Shown: positions 5,596 through 13,029, counted from the first letter of the stretch. The stretch is 21,354 nucleotides of DNA from CAYVCP01 sp964450565 (GCA_964450565.1 CAYVCP010000006.1:1-21354), one strand, 5' to 3'. Notes: generated by a model not told the origin, from the sequence alone. Numbers and translations: made by a program.

Positions 5596-7545
5596 ATGAA
5601 TATCAAAAATACATATTTTGTTCTTTTAAGTTTAGTGATTTTTCTAACTGGTGGTTTTCTTGTTAACAAAGGCATAGATGTTTTTTATGGGAAAGCAATT
5701 AACGATCCAACTATCGTTGATGTTCCCCTCACCTCCTTTTCAGTTAAAGGATTTACTACTTTTTCTTCGGAAGATGAATTTAAGGAGTATTTGAGTAAAA
5801 CAGATCTTATGTCTGATAACGATATTTGGTTAGGTAAATCAATTGCACCAGCTGAACGTGCTTTCACTGAAACTGACAACACAAATCAAGGAGCAGGTTA
5901 TTCAGAACCAAACAGAGTATCTGAAACTAATGTGCAAGTTGTAGGGATAGATGAACCAGATATTGTGAAAACAAATGGAAAAGATATATATTTTTCAAAA
6001 TCAACCTACCCTCTTTATAAAACTATAGAAAGAATATTGCCACAATTTAAACAAGAAACAAAAGTTATTTCAGCTTTTCCTCCTGAGAATTTAGCTGTAA
6101 AAGAAACCATAGAAAAGTCAGGAGAGCTTCTTTTAGGAGAAGATGTGCTTGTTGTTTTTTCGGATGAAGAAATCACAGGATATAATCTCAGCAACTTGAA
6201 AGAAGAATGGAACATAGAGTTAAATAATAGTTCTGTTGTTGAAGATGCTCGTCTTTTAAACGATAAAATTTATTTGGTTATAAAACAAGGTATCAATACG
6301 TTTCAACCTTGTCCCATAAAGCCACTATCTTTAAACAAGCAAGAGGTTGAAGTAAGATGTGTTGATATTTATCGTCCTGAAGTTTCTATCCCTACCGATG
6401 TAACTTATACCGTTTTCTTGCTTGACATAGAAACTGGCAAAACAGAAAAGCAACTTTCTTTTGTAGGAAATTCTGGAGATACAACTATATATATGTCAGA
6501 AAATGCTCTATATGTAGCTTATGCTTACTATGCTGATTTTGTAGACTTCTCTTATAACTTTTACCAAAAGGAAGCAAAAGATTTAGTTCCAAAAACAGTA
6601 TTAACAAAGATTCAAAAATTATTAAGTTATGAGATTAGCTCCCAAGGTAAAATTTCAGAGATGAATATTATTTTGCAAAATTACTATAATAGTTTATCTG
6701 ATGACGAAAGAATGAGAATAGAAAATGAGATGACAAACAGAATGTCTGATTACTACAAAGGGCATAAAAGAGAGTTAGAAAGACTGGGCATTGTAAAAAT
6801 AGATAACGATTCTTTGCGCATTGAATCAATTGGCGAGACTCCGGGAAGATTATTAAATCAATTTTCTTTAGACGAGTATAATGGTTATTTAAGGGTTGCT
6901 GTTACGTTGGGTCAGAGTAACTGGAGGTTTAATATTGGGGGAGCAGACACAGCAAACGATATCTATGTTTTAGATGATAAATTAGAGATCAAGGGATTTG
7001 AACAAGACTTAGGACTAACAGAACAAATTTATTCTGTAAGATTCATAGGAGACAAGGGTTATCTTGTTACCTTTAGGCAAACTGATCCTTTTTATGTCCT
7101 TGACTTAAAAGATCCTGAAAACCCTACCGTAAAAGGAGAACTCAAAATTCCAGGATTTTCTTCTTATTTACATCCTATATCAGAAAATTTAATTTTAGGC
7201 ATTGGAAAAGAAGGTTCCAAGGTAAAGTTATCTTTGTTTGATGTCTCAGATCCAGCTAATCCAAAAGAGTCATCAAAGTATCTTTTAGAAGAATATTGGA
7301 CAGATGTTTTAAATAATCATCACGCTTTCTTGATTGATGCGAAACATAATATATTCTTTTTGCCAGGAAACAAGGGAGGATATATATTTTCCTATGACAA
7401 TAAATTAAGATTAGAAAGGGCAGTTAGTAATATAAGTCCTAAAAGAGCTATCTACATTAATGACTACCTTTATATAATCTCTGATGATAAGATTGTCGTT
7501 TTAAATGAAAATGGTTGGGAAGAAGTGAACGATTTAGACTTATAA
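5596..7545 (+). CDS. Secreted/membrane-anchored beta-propeller domain protein (PF09826-like)
   Basis: A 649-residue protein with an N-terminal hydrophobic anchor or uncleaved signal (about residues 7-25) and a large extracytoplasmic domain. The motif TNVQVVGIDEPDIVKTNG (about 111-128), followed by repeated strand patterns such as IYVLDDKLEIKGFEQDLG, IYSVRFIGDKGYLVTFRQTDPFYVLDL and YLHPISENLILGIGKEG, is characteristic of the 'beta propeller domain' family found in archaea, Firmicutes and candidate phyla. No enzymatic residues are known for the family to my knowledge, so a surface scaffold or binding role is inferred. A TATAAA at 5580-5585 lies 10 nt before the ATG. A terminator follows at 7558-7590. 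The gene appears to be a single transcription unit. Confidence 0.85.
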   Translation: MNIKNTYFVLLSLVIFLTGGFLVNKGIDVFYGKAINDPTIVDVPLTSFSVKGFTTFSSEDEFKEYLSKTDLMSDNDIWLGKSIAPAERAFTETDNTNQGAGYSEPNRVSETNVQVVGIDEPDIVKTNGKDIYFSKSTYPLYKTIERILPQFKQETKVISAFPPENLAVKETIEKSGELLLGEDVLVVFSDEEITGYNLSNLKEEWNIELNNSSVVEDARLLNDKIYLVIKQGINTFQPCPIKPLSLNKQEVEVRCVDIYRPEVSIPTDVTYTVFLLDIETGKTEKQLSFVGNSGDTTIYMSENALYVAYAYYADFVDFSYNFYQKEAKDLVPKTVLTKIQKLLSYEISSQGKISEMNIILQNYYNSLSDDERMRIENEMTNRMSDYYKGHKRELERLGIVKIDNDSLRIESIGETPGRLLNQFSLDEYNGYLRVAVTLGQSNWRFNIGGADTANDIYVLDDKLEIKGFEQDLGLTEQIYSVRFIGDKGYLVTFRQTDPFYVLDLKDPENPTVKGELKIPGFSSYLHPISENLILGIGKEGSKVKLSLFDVSDPANPKESSKYLLEEYWTDVLNNHHAFLIDAKHNIFFLPGNKGGYIFSYDNKLRLERAVSNISPKRAIYINDYLYIISDDKIVVLNENGWEEVNDLDL

Positions 7546-7557
7546 CTAAAAAACAAG

Positions 7558-7590
7558 AAACTGTTATAACTTGAGATTTAGCAGTTTTTT
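7558..7590 (+). terminator. Terminator after the beta-propeller gene, overlapping the next promoter
   Basis: AAACTGTTA (7558-7566) pairs with TAGCAGTTT (7579-7587), nine pairs with one G-T, and a T-run covers the end of the stem and beyond. Its loop contains the -35 box of the next gene. Confidence 0.55.
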
Positions 7591-7598
7591 GTTAGAAT
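7571..7598 (+). promoter_or_regulatory. Promoter for the tsaC-led gene chain, probably leaderless
   Basis: TTGAGA at 7571-7576, 16-nt spacer, TAGAAT at 7593-7598. The -10 ends 7 nt before the ATG at 7606, so the mRNA would start at or next to the start codon. There is no ribosome-binding site. Confidence 0.6.
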
Positions 7599-7605
7599 AA
7601 AAAAG

Positions 7606-8130
7606 ATGCAAATTATTGAAAAGATTAAACAAGGAAAGGTTGGCGTGATACCAACAGATACTTTGTATGGACTCGTAGGTTCAGCTTTTTCCAAGGAAGC
7701 AGTTGAGAAGATTTATCATCTTAAGCAAAGAGATCCTAAAAAAGCTTTTATTATTTTAATTGGTTCTATAAAAGATTTGGCTTTATTTGGGATTAGTTCA
7801 GAAAATAAGTTGTTAAAAAATTGGCCAGAAAAAACAAGTATTATTTTGCCTTGTGATAAAAAAGAGTTTTTTTATCTCCATAGAGGGCTTAATTCCTTAG
7901 CTTTTCGTTTACCAAAGAAAGAGTCTTTAGTAGATTTTTTAAAGAAAACAGGTCCTTTGGTAGCTCCAAGTTGTAATAAAGAAAAAGAAAATCCTGCTAA
8001 AACTATTAAAGAGGCTAAGCAATATTTTCCTCATCTTGATTTTTATATCAATGGAGGGGAATTAAAGGAGAGACCATCCAAATTAATTAAATTAGAGAAT
8101 AATAAAGTTATTATCATAAGAAATGCTTAA
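7606..8130 (+). CDS. tsaC: Threonylcarbamoyl-AMP synthase (TsaC/Sua5/YrdC)
   Basis: A 174-residue YrdC-fold enzyme that makes threonylcarbamoyl-AMP from threonine, bicarbonate and ATP, the first step of t6A37 formation in ANN-reading tRNAs. The pattern includes GKVGVIPTDTLYGLVGSAF (residues 10-28), KIYHLKQRDPKKAFIILI (the KxR...K substrate loop, with R at about 42), SLAFRLPK and GPLVAPSCNKEKENPAKT (the SxNxSG-like region, here SCNKEKENP). The C-terminal Sua5 domain is absent, so it is the short TsaC form. The partner TsaD is encoded about 8 kb away at 16010-17077. It heads a chain of overlapping genes and overlaps the TIM-barrel gene by 8 nt. Confidence 0.93.
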   Translation: MQIIEKIKQGKVGVIPTDTLYGLVGSAFSKEAVEKIYHLKQRDPKKAFIILIGSIKDLALFGISSENKLLKNWPEKTSIILPCDKKEFFYLHRGLNSLAFRLPKKESLVDFLKKTGPLVAPSCNKEKENPAKTIKEAKQYFPHLDFYINGGELKERPSKLIKLENNKVIIIRNA

Positions 8131-8800
8131 AAAAGAACAGTTTTTACCAGCTGTCACAACAACAAAAGAATATAAGGGAAAAATAAAAGAAATTGATGAG
8201 TTGTCCTTAGAAAAGGTAGCATTATTTCCTACTTTTCTTTCGTTAGAAAAAAGAAAGGAATTATATGAGCTTTTAGAAAAGACTACTTTGAAGAAAATAC
8301 CTTTTTGTCATTTGAGAAGTGATATGGAAATTTGGGAGTTAGATTATTTAATTAAGCGGTGGGATTGTAAGGTTTTTAATATCCACACAGAGAAAGAATA
8401 TCCTTTAACATACGATTATTCAAAATATAAGAAAATGATTTATATTGAGAATGTTTATTTTGCATTAGATGAAAAAGAAATAAAAGAATTCGCTGGTGTT
8501 TGTTTGGATATTTCTCATTTAGAAAGTGAAAGAGTATTAAGAAGAGAAGTTTATCAACAAAATATCAATACCTTAGAAAAATTTCAAATAGGATGCAATC
8601 ATATATCAGCAGTAATTGGTCCACATCAAGATGAAAACAATCATACAGTAATAAGTAATCATACGATGTGTGATTTGTCTAATCTTGATTATTTAAAAAA
8701 CTATCCAGAAAAATATTTTTCTCAATATTGTGCTATTGAATTAGAGAATTCCTTAAAAGAACAACTAAAAGCAATTAATTACATTGTTGATAAAAGTTAA
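8123..8800 (+). CDS. TIM-barrel protein resembling AP endonuclease IV / xylose isomerase-like family
   Basis: A 225-residue protein I cannot place in a named subfamily. Its sequence fits the AP_endonuc_2 (xylose isomerase-like) TIM barrel. Candidate metal ligands appear in the order expected for endonuclease IV: H63 (CHLRSDM), H88 (NIHTEKE), E109 (YIENV), D129-x-x-H132 (GVCLDISHLE), H160 (GCNHIS), H168/D170/H174/H180, and E206 or E208 (AIELEN). Such proteins are either metal-dependent sugar isomerases/epimerases or AP endonucleases. It is shorter than E. coli Nfo (about 285 residues). It overlaps TsaC by 8 nt and is followed by DUF167 and the DNA-repair nuclease EndoQ, also with overlaps. A repair role is attractive but is inference. 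A sugar-phosphate isomerase is the main alternative. Confidence 0.6.
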   Translation: MLKKEQFLPAVTTTKEYKGKIKEIDELSLEKVALFPTFLSLEKRKELYELLEKTTLKKIPFCHLRSDMEIWELDYLIKRWDCKVFNIHTEKEYPLTYDYSKYKKMIYIENVYFALDEKEIKEFAGVCLDISHLESERVLRREVYQQNINTLEKFQIGCNHISAVIGPHQDENNHTVISNHTMCDLSNLDYLKNYPEKYFSQYCAIELENSLKEQLKAINYIVDKS

Positions 8801-8996
8801 AGTTTTTTGTGGTGTTAAAAAAGAGGCAATAGAAAAAAACAAAGATTATTTTATTGTCAAAGTAAGAGAAAAAGCAGAGCAAAATAAAGCTAATAAAAGA
8901 GTTATAGAAATACTTTCTTTATTTTTTAATAGTAGAGTTAAAATTGTTAAAGGACATAAATCTCCTCATAAAATATTTGAAGTATGCCAAAAATAG
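8787..8996 (+). CDS. DUF167/YggU-family protein
   Basis: A 69-residue protein beginning at a TTG. Two TTG codons in a row (8784 and 8787) are possible starts; the second gives MIKVKV, which fits the family's first strand. The core KVREKAEQNKANKRVIEILSLFF followed by SRVKIVKGHKSPHKIFEV matches DUF167 (UPF0235/YggU), small single-domain proteins of unknown biochemical role. It overlaps the TIM-barrel gene by 14 nt and the EndoQ gene by 13 nt, so expression is probably coupled within the tsaC chain. Confidence 0.82.
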   Translation: MIKVKVFCGVKKEAIEKNKDYFIVKVREKAEQNKANKRVIEILSLFFNSRVKIVKGHKSPHKIFEVCQK

Positions 8997-10219
8997 TAGT
9001 TGATCTCCATATTCATTCCAAATATTCTAGGGCAACATCAAAACAAATGGAATTACAACACTTAAAAGATGTTGCTCAAACAAAAGGTATTAATGTTTTG
9101 GGAACTGGAGATTTTACTCATCCTTTATGGTTTAATGATCTAAAGAAATTAGAAGAAAAAGAACAGGGTCTTTTTTCTTATAACAATAGCGATATCAGGT
9201 TTATTTTAACTGCAGAAATTAGTTGTATTTATTCTAAAAATGGAAAAGTTAGAAAATTGCATATGCTTGTTATTGCTCCGAGCCTGAATGTAGTTGAAAA
9301 AATTAATAAAAAGTTATCTAAAATAGGCAACTTAAGCGCTGATGGAAGGCCTATCTTGGGCCTTGATGCTAAAGAGTTGGTTAAAATAGTTTTAGATATT
9401 TCAGAAGAATGCCTGTGTATTCCTTGCCATATTTGGACCCCGTGGTTTGGTTTGCTCGGTTCTAAATCAGGATTTGATAGTTTAGAAGAATGCTTTGAAG
9501 ATTATTCTAAATATATTTTTGCCGTAGAAACTGGTCTTTCTTCAGATCCAAAAATGAATCAGAGGTTGTCAATGTTAGATCGTTTCAGTTTGATAAGTTG
9601 TTCCGATGCTCATAGTCCTCAAAAATTAATGAGAGAAGCATGTGTTTTTGACACAGACTTAAATTATCATTCTATTGCTACATCTCTTAAAACAAAAAAA
9701 GGATTTCTTTATACTCTAGAGTTTTTTCCAGAAGAAGGTAAATATCATGCTGATGGACATAGAAACTGTAATATTTGTTTAACCCCCAAAGAGACACAAA
9801 AATATCATGGAATTTGCCCAAAGTGTAAAAAGCCTTTAACTATTGGAGTTTTAAATAGAGTAGAAGAATTAGCCGACAGAGACGTGGGGTTTGAACCTCC
9901 CAAAGCTATTCCCTTTAAAAGCTTAGTTCCTTTAGCTGAAATTATTGCAAACGCTTTTGATATGGGAGTTCAGACCAAGAAAGTACAGAAAGTTTATGAT
10001 GAGCTTATGTTTAATTTTAATTCAGAGTTAGACATTTTACTCTTTATTCCTCTTGATGAATTAAAGCAACACTGCCCTATTTTTATAGCTCAAGGTATTA
10101 TAAAAGTAAGGCAAGGTAATGTTAAAATAGATCCTGGGTATGATGGTGTATATGGAAAAGTGAATATTTTCTCTGATAAAGAAAGACAGGGTTTTTTAAC
10201 CCAAAAGCGATTATTTTGA
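8984..10219 (+). CDS. Endonuclease Q (EndoQ)-like deaminated-base repair nuclease
   Basis: A 411-residue PHP-domain nuclease. The N-terminal DLHIHSKYSRATS (7-19) and VLGTGDFTHPLW carry the first metal ligands. ILTAEISCIYS, LHMLVIAPS, GNLSADGRPILGLD, IPCHIWTPWFGLLGSKSGFDS, AVETGLSSDP and SCSDAHSP supply the rest of the PHP site. Then come GFLYTLEFFPEEGKYHADGHR, a four-Cys zinc finger (CNIC...CPKC, about 262-281) and VLNRVEELADR. This order and these motifs are those of EndoQ, first characterised in Thermococcales and also found in some Bacilli, which nicks DNA 5' of uracil, hypoxanthine, xanthine and AP sites. The length matches (about 400-420). It ends the overlapping tsaC chain, and greA follows from its own promoter. 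Confidence 0.9.
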   Translation: MPKIVVDLHIHSKYSRATSKQMELQHLKDVAQTKGINVLGTGDFTHPLWFNDLKKLEEKEQGLFSYNNSDIRFILTAEISCIYSKNGKVRKLHMLVIAPSLNVVEKINKKLSKIGNLSADGRPILGLDAKELVKIVLDISEECLCIPCHIWTPWFGLLGSKSGFDSLEECFEDYSKYIFAVETGLSSDPKMNQRLSMLDRFSLISCSDAHSPQKLMREACVFDTDLNYHSIATSLKTKKGFLYTLEFFPEEGKYHADGHRNCNICLTPKETQKYHGICPKCKKPLTIGVLNRVEELADRDVGFEPPKAIPFKSLVPLAEIIANAFDMGVQTKKVQKVYDELMFNFNSELDILLFIPLDELKQHCPIFIAQGIIKVRQGNVKIDPGYDGVYGKVNIFSDKERQGFLTQKRLF

Positions 10220-10225
10220 AAGCTC

Positions 10226-10253
10226 TTGACAAGAGGCGTAGAAAAGATATGCT
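10226..10253 (+). promoter_or_regulatory. Promoter for the Gre factor
   Basis: A perfect TTGACA at 10226-10231, 16-nt spacer, TATGCT at 10248-10253, beginning 6 nt after the EndoQ stop. Transcription should start near 10260, leaving only a few nucleotides before the ATG at 10265. This rules out an apparent upstream TTG start at 10226, which lies in the -35 box. Confidence 0.75.
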
Positions 10254-10264
10254 GGATAAATAAT

Positions 10265-10738
10265 ATGGCTGAGCAAAAATATTTCTTAACTAAAGAAGGG
10301 TTGAATAAGGTGCAACATGAGTATCAAAAACTGAAGGAAGTGAAGAAAGAAAAGACCCTTGAGGAAACTCCTCAAGCATTGCATTCTGAAGAATTAGATA
10401 CAGAGTTTGTTGCCTATAGAGAGGATATGGAGTTTTTAGAAGCAAGGATTGAGGAACTTGAATATGTTTTGAAGTATGCGGAGTTAATTGCTATTCCAGA
10501 TGAAGCGAAAAGACAACAAGTTACCCTTGGAGCGAAAGTGCGGCTTGTTGTTAATGGACAAGAAGATGAGTTTATAATAGTGGGAACCTATGAAGCTGAT
10601 CCAAATTTAGGTAGAATCAGCAATGATTCTCCTGTTGGAAAAGCTTTACTGGGTCACAAGGTAGGAGATGAAGTTGAAGTTTCTTCACCAAAAAAAACTA
10701 TTTATAAAATTAAAAAGGTGGAATATAAGGAAATTTAA
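10265..10738 (+). CDS. greA: Transcription elongation factor GreA/GreB family
   Basis: A 157-residue Gre factor that binds RNA polymerase and promotes cleavage of backtracked transcripts. The N-terminal coiled coil starts YFLTKEGLNKVQHEYQKLK. The second helix is FLEARIEELEYVLKYAELI, and the C-terminal FKBP-like domain carries GRISNDSPVGKALLGHKVGDEVEV. The start is fixed by the consensus promoter and by the length. At the coiled-coil tip the usual GDLSENAEY motif is replaced by LHSEELDTEF, so residues 41 and 44, Asp and Glu in E. coli GreA, are Ser and Leu by direct alignment. Nearby acidic residues (E42, E43, D45, E47) may substitute. Intrinsic cleavage activity is therefore uncertain, and an anti-cleavage paralogue is possible. 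Confidence 0.9.
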   Translation: MAEQKYFLTKEGLNKVQHEYQKLKEVKKEKTLEETPQALHSEELDTEFVAYREDMEFLEARIEELEYVLKYAELIAIPDEAKRQQVTLGAKVRLVVNGQEDEFIIVGTYEADPNLGRISNDSPVGKALLGHKVGDEVEVSSPKKTIYKIKKVEYKEI

Positions 10739-10744
10739 ATATTT

Positions 10745-11293
10745 ATGGTGTTAAAAGTGGGTATTATAGGTCCGACTAATCTTGAAAAATTAAGTAAATT
10801 GACCGGAAAGTCAGTATCTTTTTTTCTTGAGAAAGCAAAAGAAATTGGTAAAGTTGTGGCTGATGGTGGACATGAATTGTGGATTAATGGAGACAGGGGC
10901 ATGACTATTAGTATTGGAAGAAGTTATAAAGAAAATAAGGGAAAGAAACTTGTTGTTCTTTATCCGAAAGTAGCAGAGCCATGGCCAGATGATCATATCA
11001 GAAAGTATAAAGAAGTTGCTGATATAGTAAGAGAGGAGAGAAATTGGTTTTGGGCGAATTACAGTGTTGTTTCAGAACCAGATTTGTGTATCTGTGTTGG
11101 CTTAAGCGCTGGAACTTTGAGCGAGCTCGCTTATATCAAATGGAATCATTTATTAAATCAAGGCAAATTAGAAAAACTTATTGCTGTGAAAGAACTTTTA
11201 CGAGGAGGTGTTTTGCCTCCAGAAATAGAAGTAGATATTGGTCCTGTTTTACAATATATTGAGACAACAAAAGAATTACATAAATTTTTATGA
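10745..11293 (+). CDS. SLOG/LOG-like nucleotide-binding protein (second copy type)
   Basis: A 182-residue protein with the Rossmann-like layout of the SLOG superfamily: KVGIIGPT at the N-terminus, VADGGHELWINGDRGMTISIGRSYKE (about 38-63) as the first Gly-rich loop, and VVSEPDLCICVGLSAGTLSELAYIKW (about 108-133), where GLSAGTLSE replaces PGGxGTxxE. It is only distantly similar to the SLOG protein at 2056. It is not a standard LOG phosphoribohydrolase by motif, and its ligand is unknown. It begins 6 nt after greA and overlaps the HD-domain gene by 4 nt (ATGA), so the two are translationally coupled and probably work on related nucleotide substrates (inference). Confidence 0.7.
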   Translation: MVLKVGIIGPTNLEKLSKLTGKSVSFFLEKAKEIGKVVADGGHELWINGDRGMTISIGRSYKENKGKKLVVLYPKVAEPWPDDHIRKYKEVADIVREERNWFWANYSVVSEPDLCICVGLSAGTLSELAYIKWNHLLNQGKLEKLIAVKELLRGGVLPPEIEVDIGPVLQYIETTKELHKFL

Positions 11294-11910
11294 GTTATCT
11301 TTTTAATTTCTTATTAAAAATTAGTGAGCTAAAAGATATTGAGAGAAAAGGAATTACTTTTTATGGTGTTAAAAAACCAGACAGCGCTGCTGATCATTCT
11401 TTTAGAATGGCTTTAATGGTTTGGATTTTTGGTAAAGAAAAGAGATTGAATATTGAAAGAGCTATAAAAATGGCATTAATCCACGATGTTGCCAAAGTTC
11501 ATACAGGAGATATTACTCCTTATGATGGTTTGTTGCCAAAAGAAGCTAAAGAAAAAAGTGAATTTGTTAGAAAATGGAGACGTCTTTCATTAGAAGAGAA
11601 AGGAAAAAGACATAGAGAAAAGTTAGGCAAAGAGAACAACGCATTAGAGAAATTGTTATCTAATTTACCGCCATCTTTAACAAATGATTTACGAGCTGTT
11701 TGGCTCGACTATCACCAAAGAGAAAGTAGAGAAGCAAAATTTGTTCATCAAATAGATGTGTTAGAAAATTTATTAGAAGCCTTAGAAATGTGGAAAAAAG
11801 ACAGTTCTTTTCCTACAGATCCTTGGTGGGAACATGCAGACGAAGTTATAGAAGATTCAGATCTTTTAGAATTTTTGAAAGAAATAGAAAAAGAAGAAAG
11901 AAAGCATTAA
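11290..11910 (+). CDS. HD-domain phosphohydrolase, YfbR/HDDC2-like 5'-nucleotidase
   Basis: A 206-residue HD-superfamily protein. The metal-binding residues are H36 (AADHSFRMA), H65-D66 (ALIHDVAKVHTGDITP) and D156 (HQIDVLENLLEALE). The order and spacing match the YfbR/HDDC2 group of 5'-deoxynucleotidases, which remove phosphate from (deoxy)nucleoside monophosphates. GDITP downstream of the HD is also typical of this group. It overlaps the upstream SLOG gene by 4 nt. A nucleotide-salvage or pool-cleaning role follows from the family and neighbour but is not proven. Confidence 0.85.
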   Translation: MSYLFNFLLKISELKDIERKGITFYGVKKPDSAADHSFRMALMVWIFGKEKRLNIERAIKMALIHDVAKVHTGDITPYDGLLPKEAKEKSEFVRKWRRLSLEEKGKRHREKLGKENNALEKLLSNLPPSLTNDLRAVWLDYHQRESREAKFVHQIDVLENLLEALEMWKKDSSFPTDPWWEHADEVIEDSDLLEFLKEIEKEERKH

Positions 11911-11918
11911 TTTTATTC

Positions 11919-11946
11919 TTGTCCTTAAATTATTTTTTAGTATAAT
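11919..11946 (+). promoter_or_regulatory. Promoter for the flippase-like gene
   Basis: TTGTCC at 11919-11924, 16-nt spacer, consensus TATAAT at 11941-11946. The expected transcription start is about 11953, next to an ATG at 11955 that opens a 7-codon frame. Confidence 0.65.
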
Positions 11947-11954
11947 CAACTCAT

Positions 11955-11978
11955 ATGGAAAGAAAGTTCTATGAATAA
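11955..11978 (+). other. Possible leaderless 7-codon upstream ORF
   Basis: ATG at 11955 opens a seven-codon frame (MERKFYE) ending in TAA at 11976-11978, overlapping the ATG of the flippase gene at 11971. The ATG sits 8 nt after the -10 box, so it could be the first codon of the mRNA. The same stretch contains GGAAAG at 8 nt from the main ATG, which could equally serve as a weak ribosome-binding site. Confidence 0.3.
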
Positions 11979-12981
11979 ATTTTTTAAATTTTTACTGTCT
12001 CTCTTAATTGGGCTGGTAGTTTTTTTAATTGTTATACAAAGAGTAGGTTTACATAATATGAGACAAGCTATTTTTTTGCTTTTTAATGTGCAGGGACTGG
12101 CTATTGTCACAGTGAACTTACTGTTTTTAGCAGTTAGTATTTTAAGGTGGCAATTGATTCTTAAATATCAAGGTGAACGTTTTTCTTTTAAATCCTTAAC
12201 ACCCCTATGGATGATTGGTTTTTCTTTGAGTTATCTCACTCCCTTTACTGCTTTCGGTGGAGAAATATTCAGAATTTACTTTACCAGAAAGAAGTTTCCC
12301 CAACTTTCTTCCAAAAAAGCAATCTCTTCTGTAGCTATAGATAAGTTATTAGATGGAACTGTTTTCTTTTCTTTTTTATTTGTAGGATTAGCTTTTTTCA
12401 TTTCCTATGGAACATTACCGTCTACTTTAATGATTCTTTCTCTTGTAGTTTTCTCTTCTTTTTTTCTTTTTATCCTTGGCTTCTTTTATTTCAAAAACTG
12501 GAAAAAGGAAAGTGTGTTAGAAAGTTTAATGAATACCTTCGGACTTAAGAAGTTAATTAAAAGGAAGGATGGAGAAATGGTTCTTGAAGCAGAAAAAGAA
12601 GTTTTCCAATTCTTTTCTTTAAAGCATAAACAGTTTTGGTATGTTTTATGTCTTTCCGTTCTGAAATACTCTCTACAAGTGGTTAAGGCATCTATTTTAA
12701 TCTTCTTTTTAGTAGGAACCTTTGATATTATAAAGGCATTTGCAAGCTATAGTTTTGTTAATGTGGCTGCTTTAACGCCTTTACCTGCTTCTTTGGGAAC
12801 ACTGGAACTAAGTCAGGGTTTTTCTTTTCAGGTATTAGGCTTTGGTTTTGCTAAAGGAACGGTATTTGGGATGATTTGGAGGGGTGCTGATTTAATATTT
12901 TGTTTCTTTGGAATCTTATTTTTAATAAAATATAGTTTTTCAATCTTAAAAGAAAAGATGTTTGGTTTTTTTGAGAAATAA
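11971..12981 (+). CDS. Flippase-like membrane protein, lysylphosphatidylglycerol synthase TM family (UPF0104)
   Basis: A 336-residue membrane protein with about 8 hydrophobic segments. SILRWQLILKYQG (about 57-69), SLSYLTPFTAFGGEIFRIYF (about 86-105) and AISSVAIDKLLDGTVFF match the LPG_synthase_TM / YbhN / AglD-like domain (PF03706). AALTPLPASLGTLELSQGF near the C-terminus is the second conserved block. It lacks the soluble lysyltransferase domain of MprF, so only the putative lipid-flipping part is present. Related proteins are thought to move lipids or lipid-linked sugars across the membrane. The exact cargo is unknown. It has its own consensus promoter, and the pilin cluster follows from a separate promoter. 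Confidence 0.85.
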   Translation: MNKFFKFLLSLLIGLVVFLIVIQRVGLHNMRQAIFLLFNVQGLAIVTVNLLFLAVSILRWQLILKYQGERFSFKSLTPLWMIGFSLSYLTPFTAFGGEIFRIYFTRKKFPQLSSKKAISSVAIDKLLDGTVFFSFLFVGLAFFISYGTLPSTLMILSLVVFSSFFLFILGFFYFKNWKKESVLESLMNTFGLKKLIKRKDGEMVLEAEKEVFQFFSLKHKQFWYVLCLSVLKYSLQVVKASILIFFLVGTFDIIKAFASYSFVNVAALTPLPASLGTLELSQGFSFQVLGFGFAKGTVFGMIWRGADLIFCFFGILFLIKYSFSILKEKMFGFFEK

Positions 12982-13000
12982 GTTTTCCACAGCATTTTCC

Positions 13001-13029
13001 TTGTTAGCTTGATGAATGTCTTGTAGAAT
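13001..13029 (+). promoter_or_regulatory. Promoter for the pilin cluster
   Basis: TTGTTA at 13001-13006, 17-nt spacer, TAGAAT at 13024-13029. This leaves a leader of about 40 nt before the ATG at 13076, unlike most promoters in the window. No clear ribosome-binding site lies next to the ATG. Confidence 0.5.

Noticed and set aside
10226..10264. TTG start for the Gre factor at 10226
   Set aside because: These bases form a consensus promoter (TTGACA, 16 nt, TATGCT), and the family N-terminus begins at 10265.
11044..11262. 72-residue plus-strand frame within the second SLOG gene
   Set aside because: Out-of-frame shadow of a well-supported coding region.
12983..12993. DnaA-box-like TTTTCCACA
   Set aside because: A single variant match with no cluster, AT-rich unwinding element or dnaA/dnaN neighbours. 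Not evidence of an origin.
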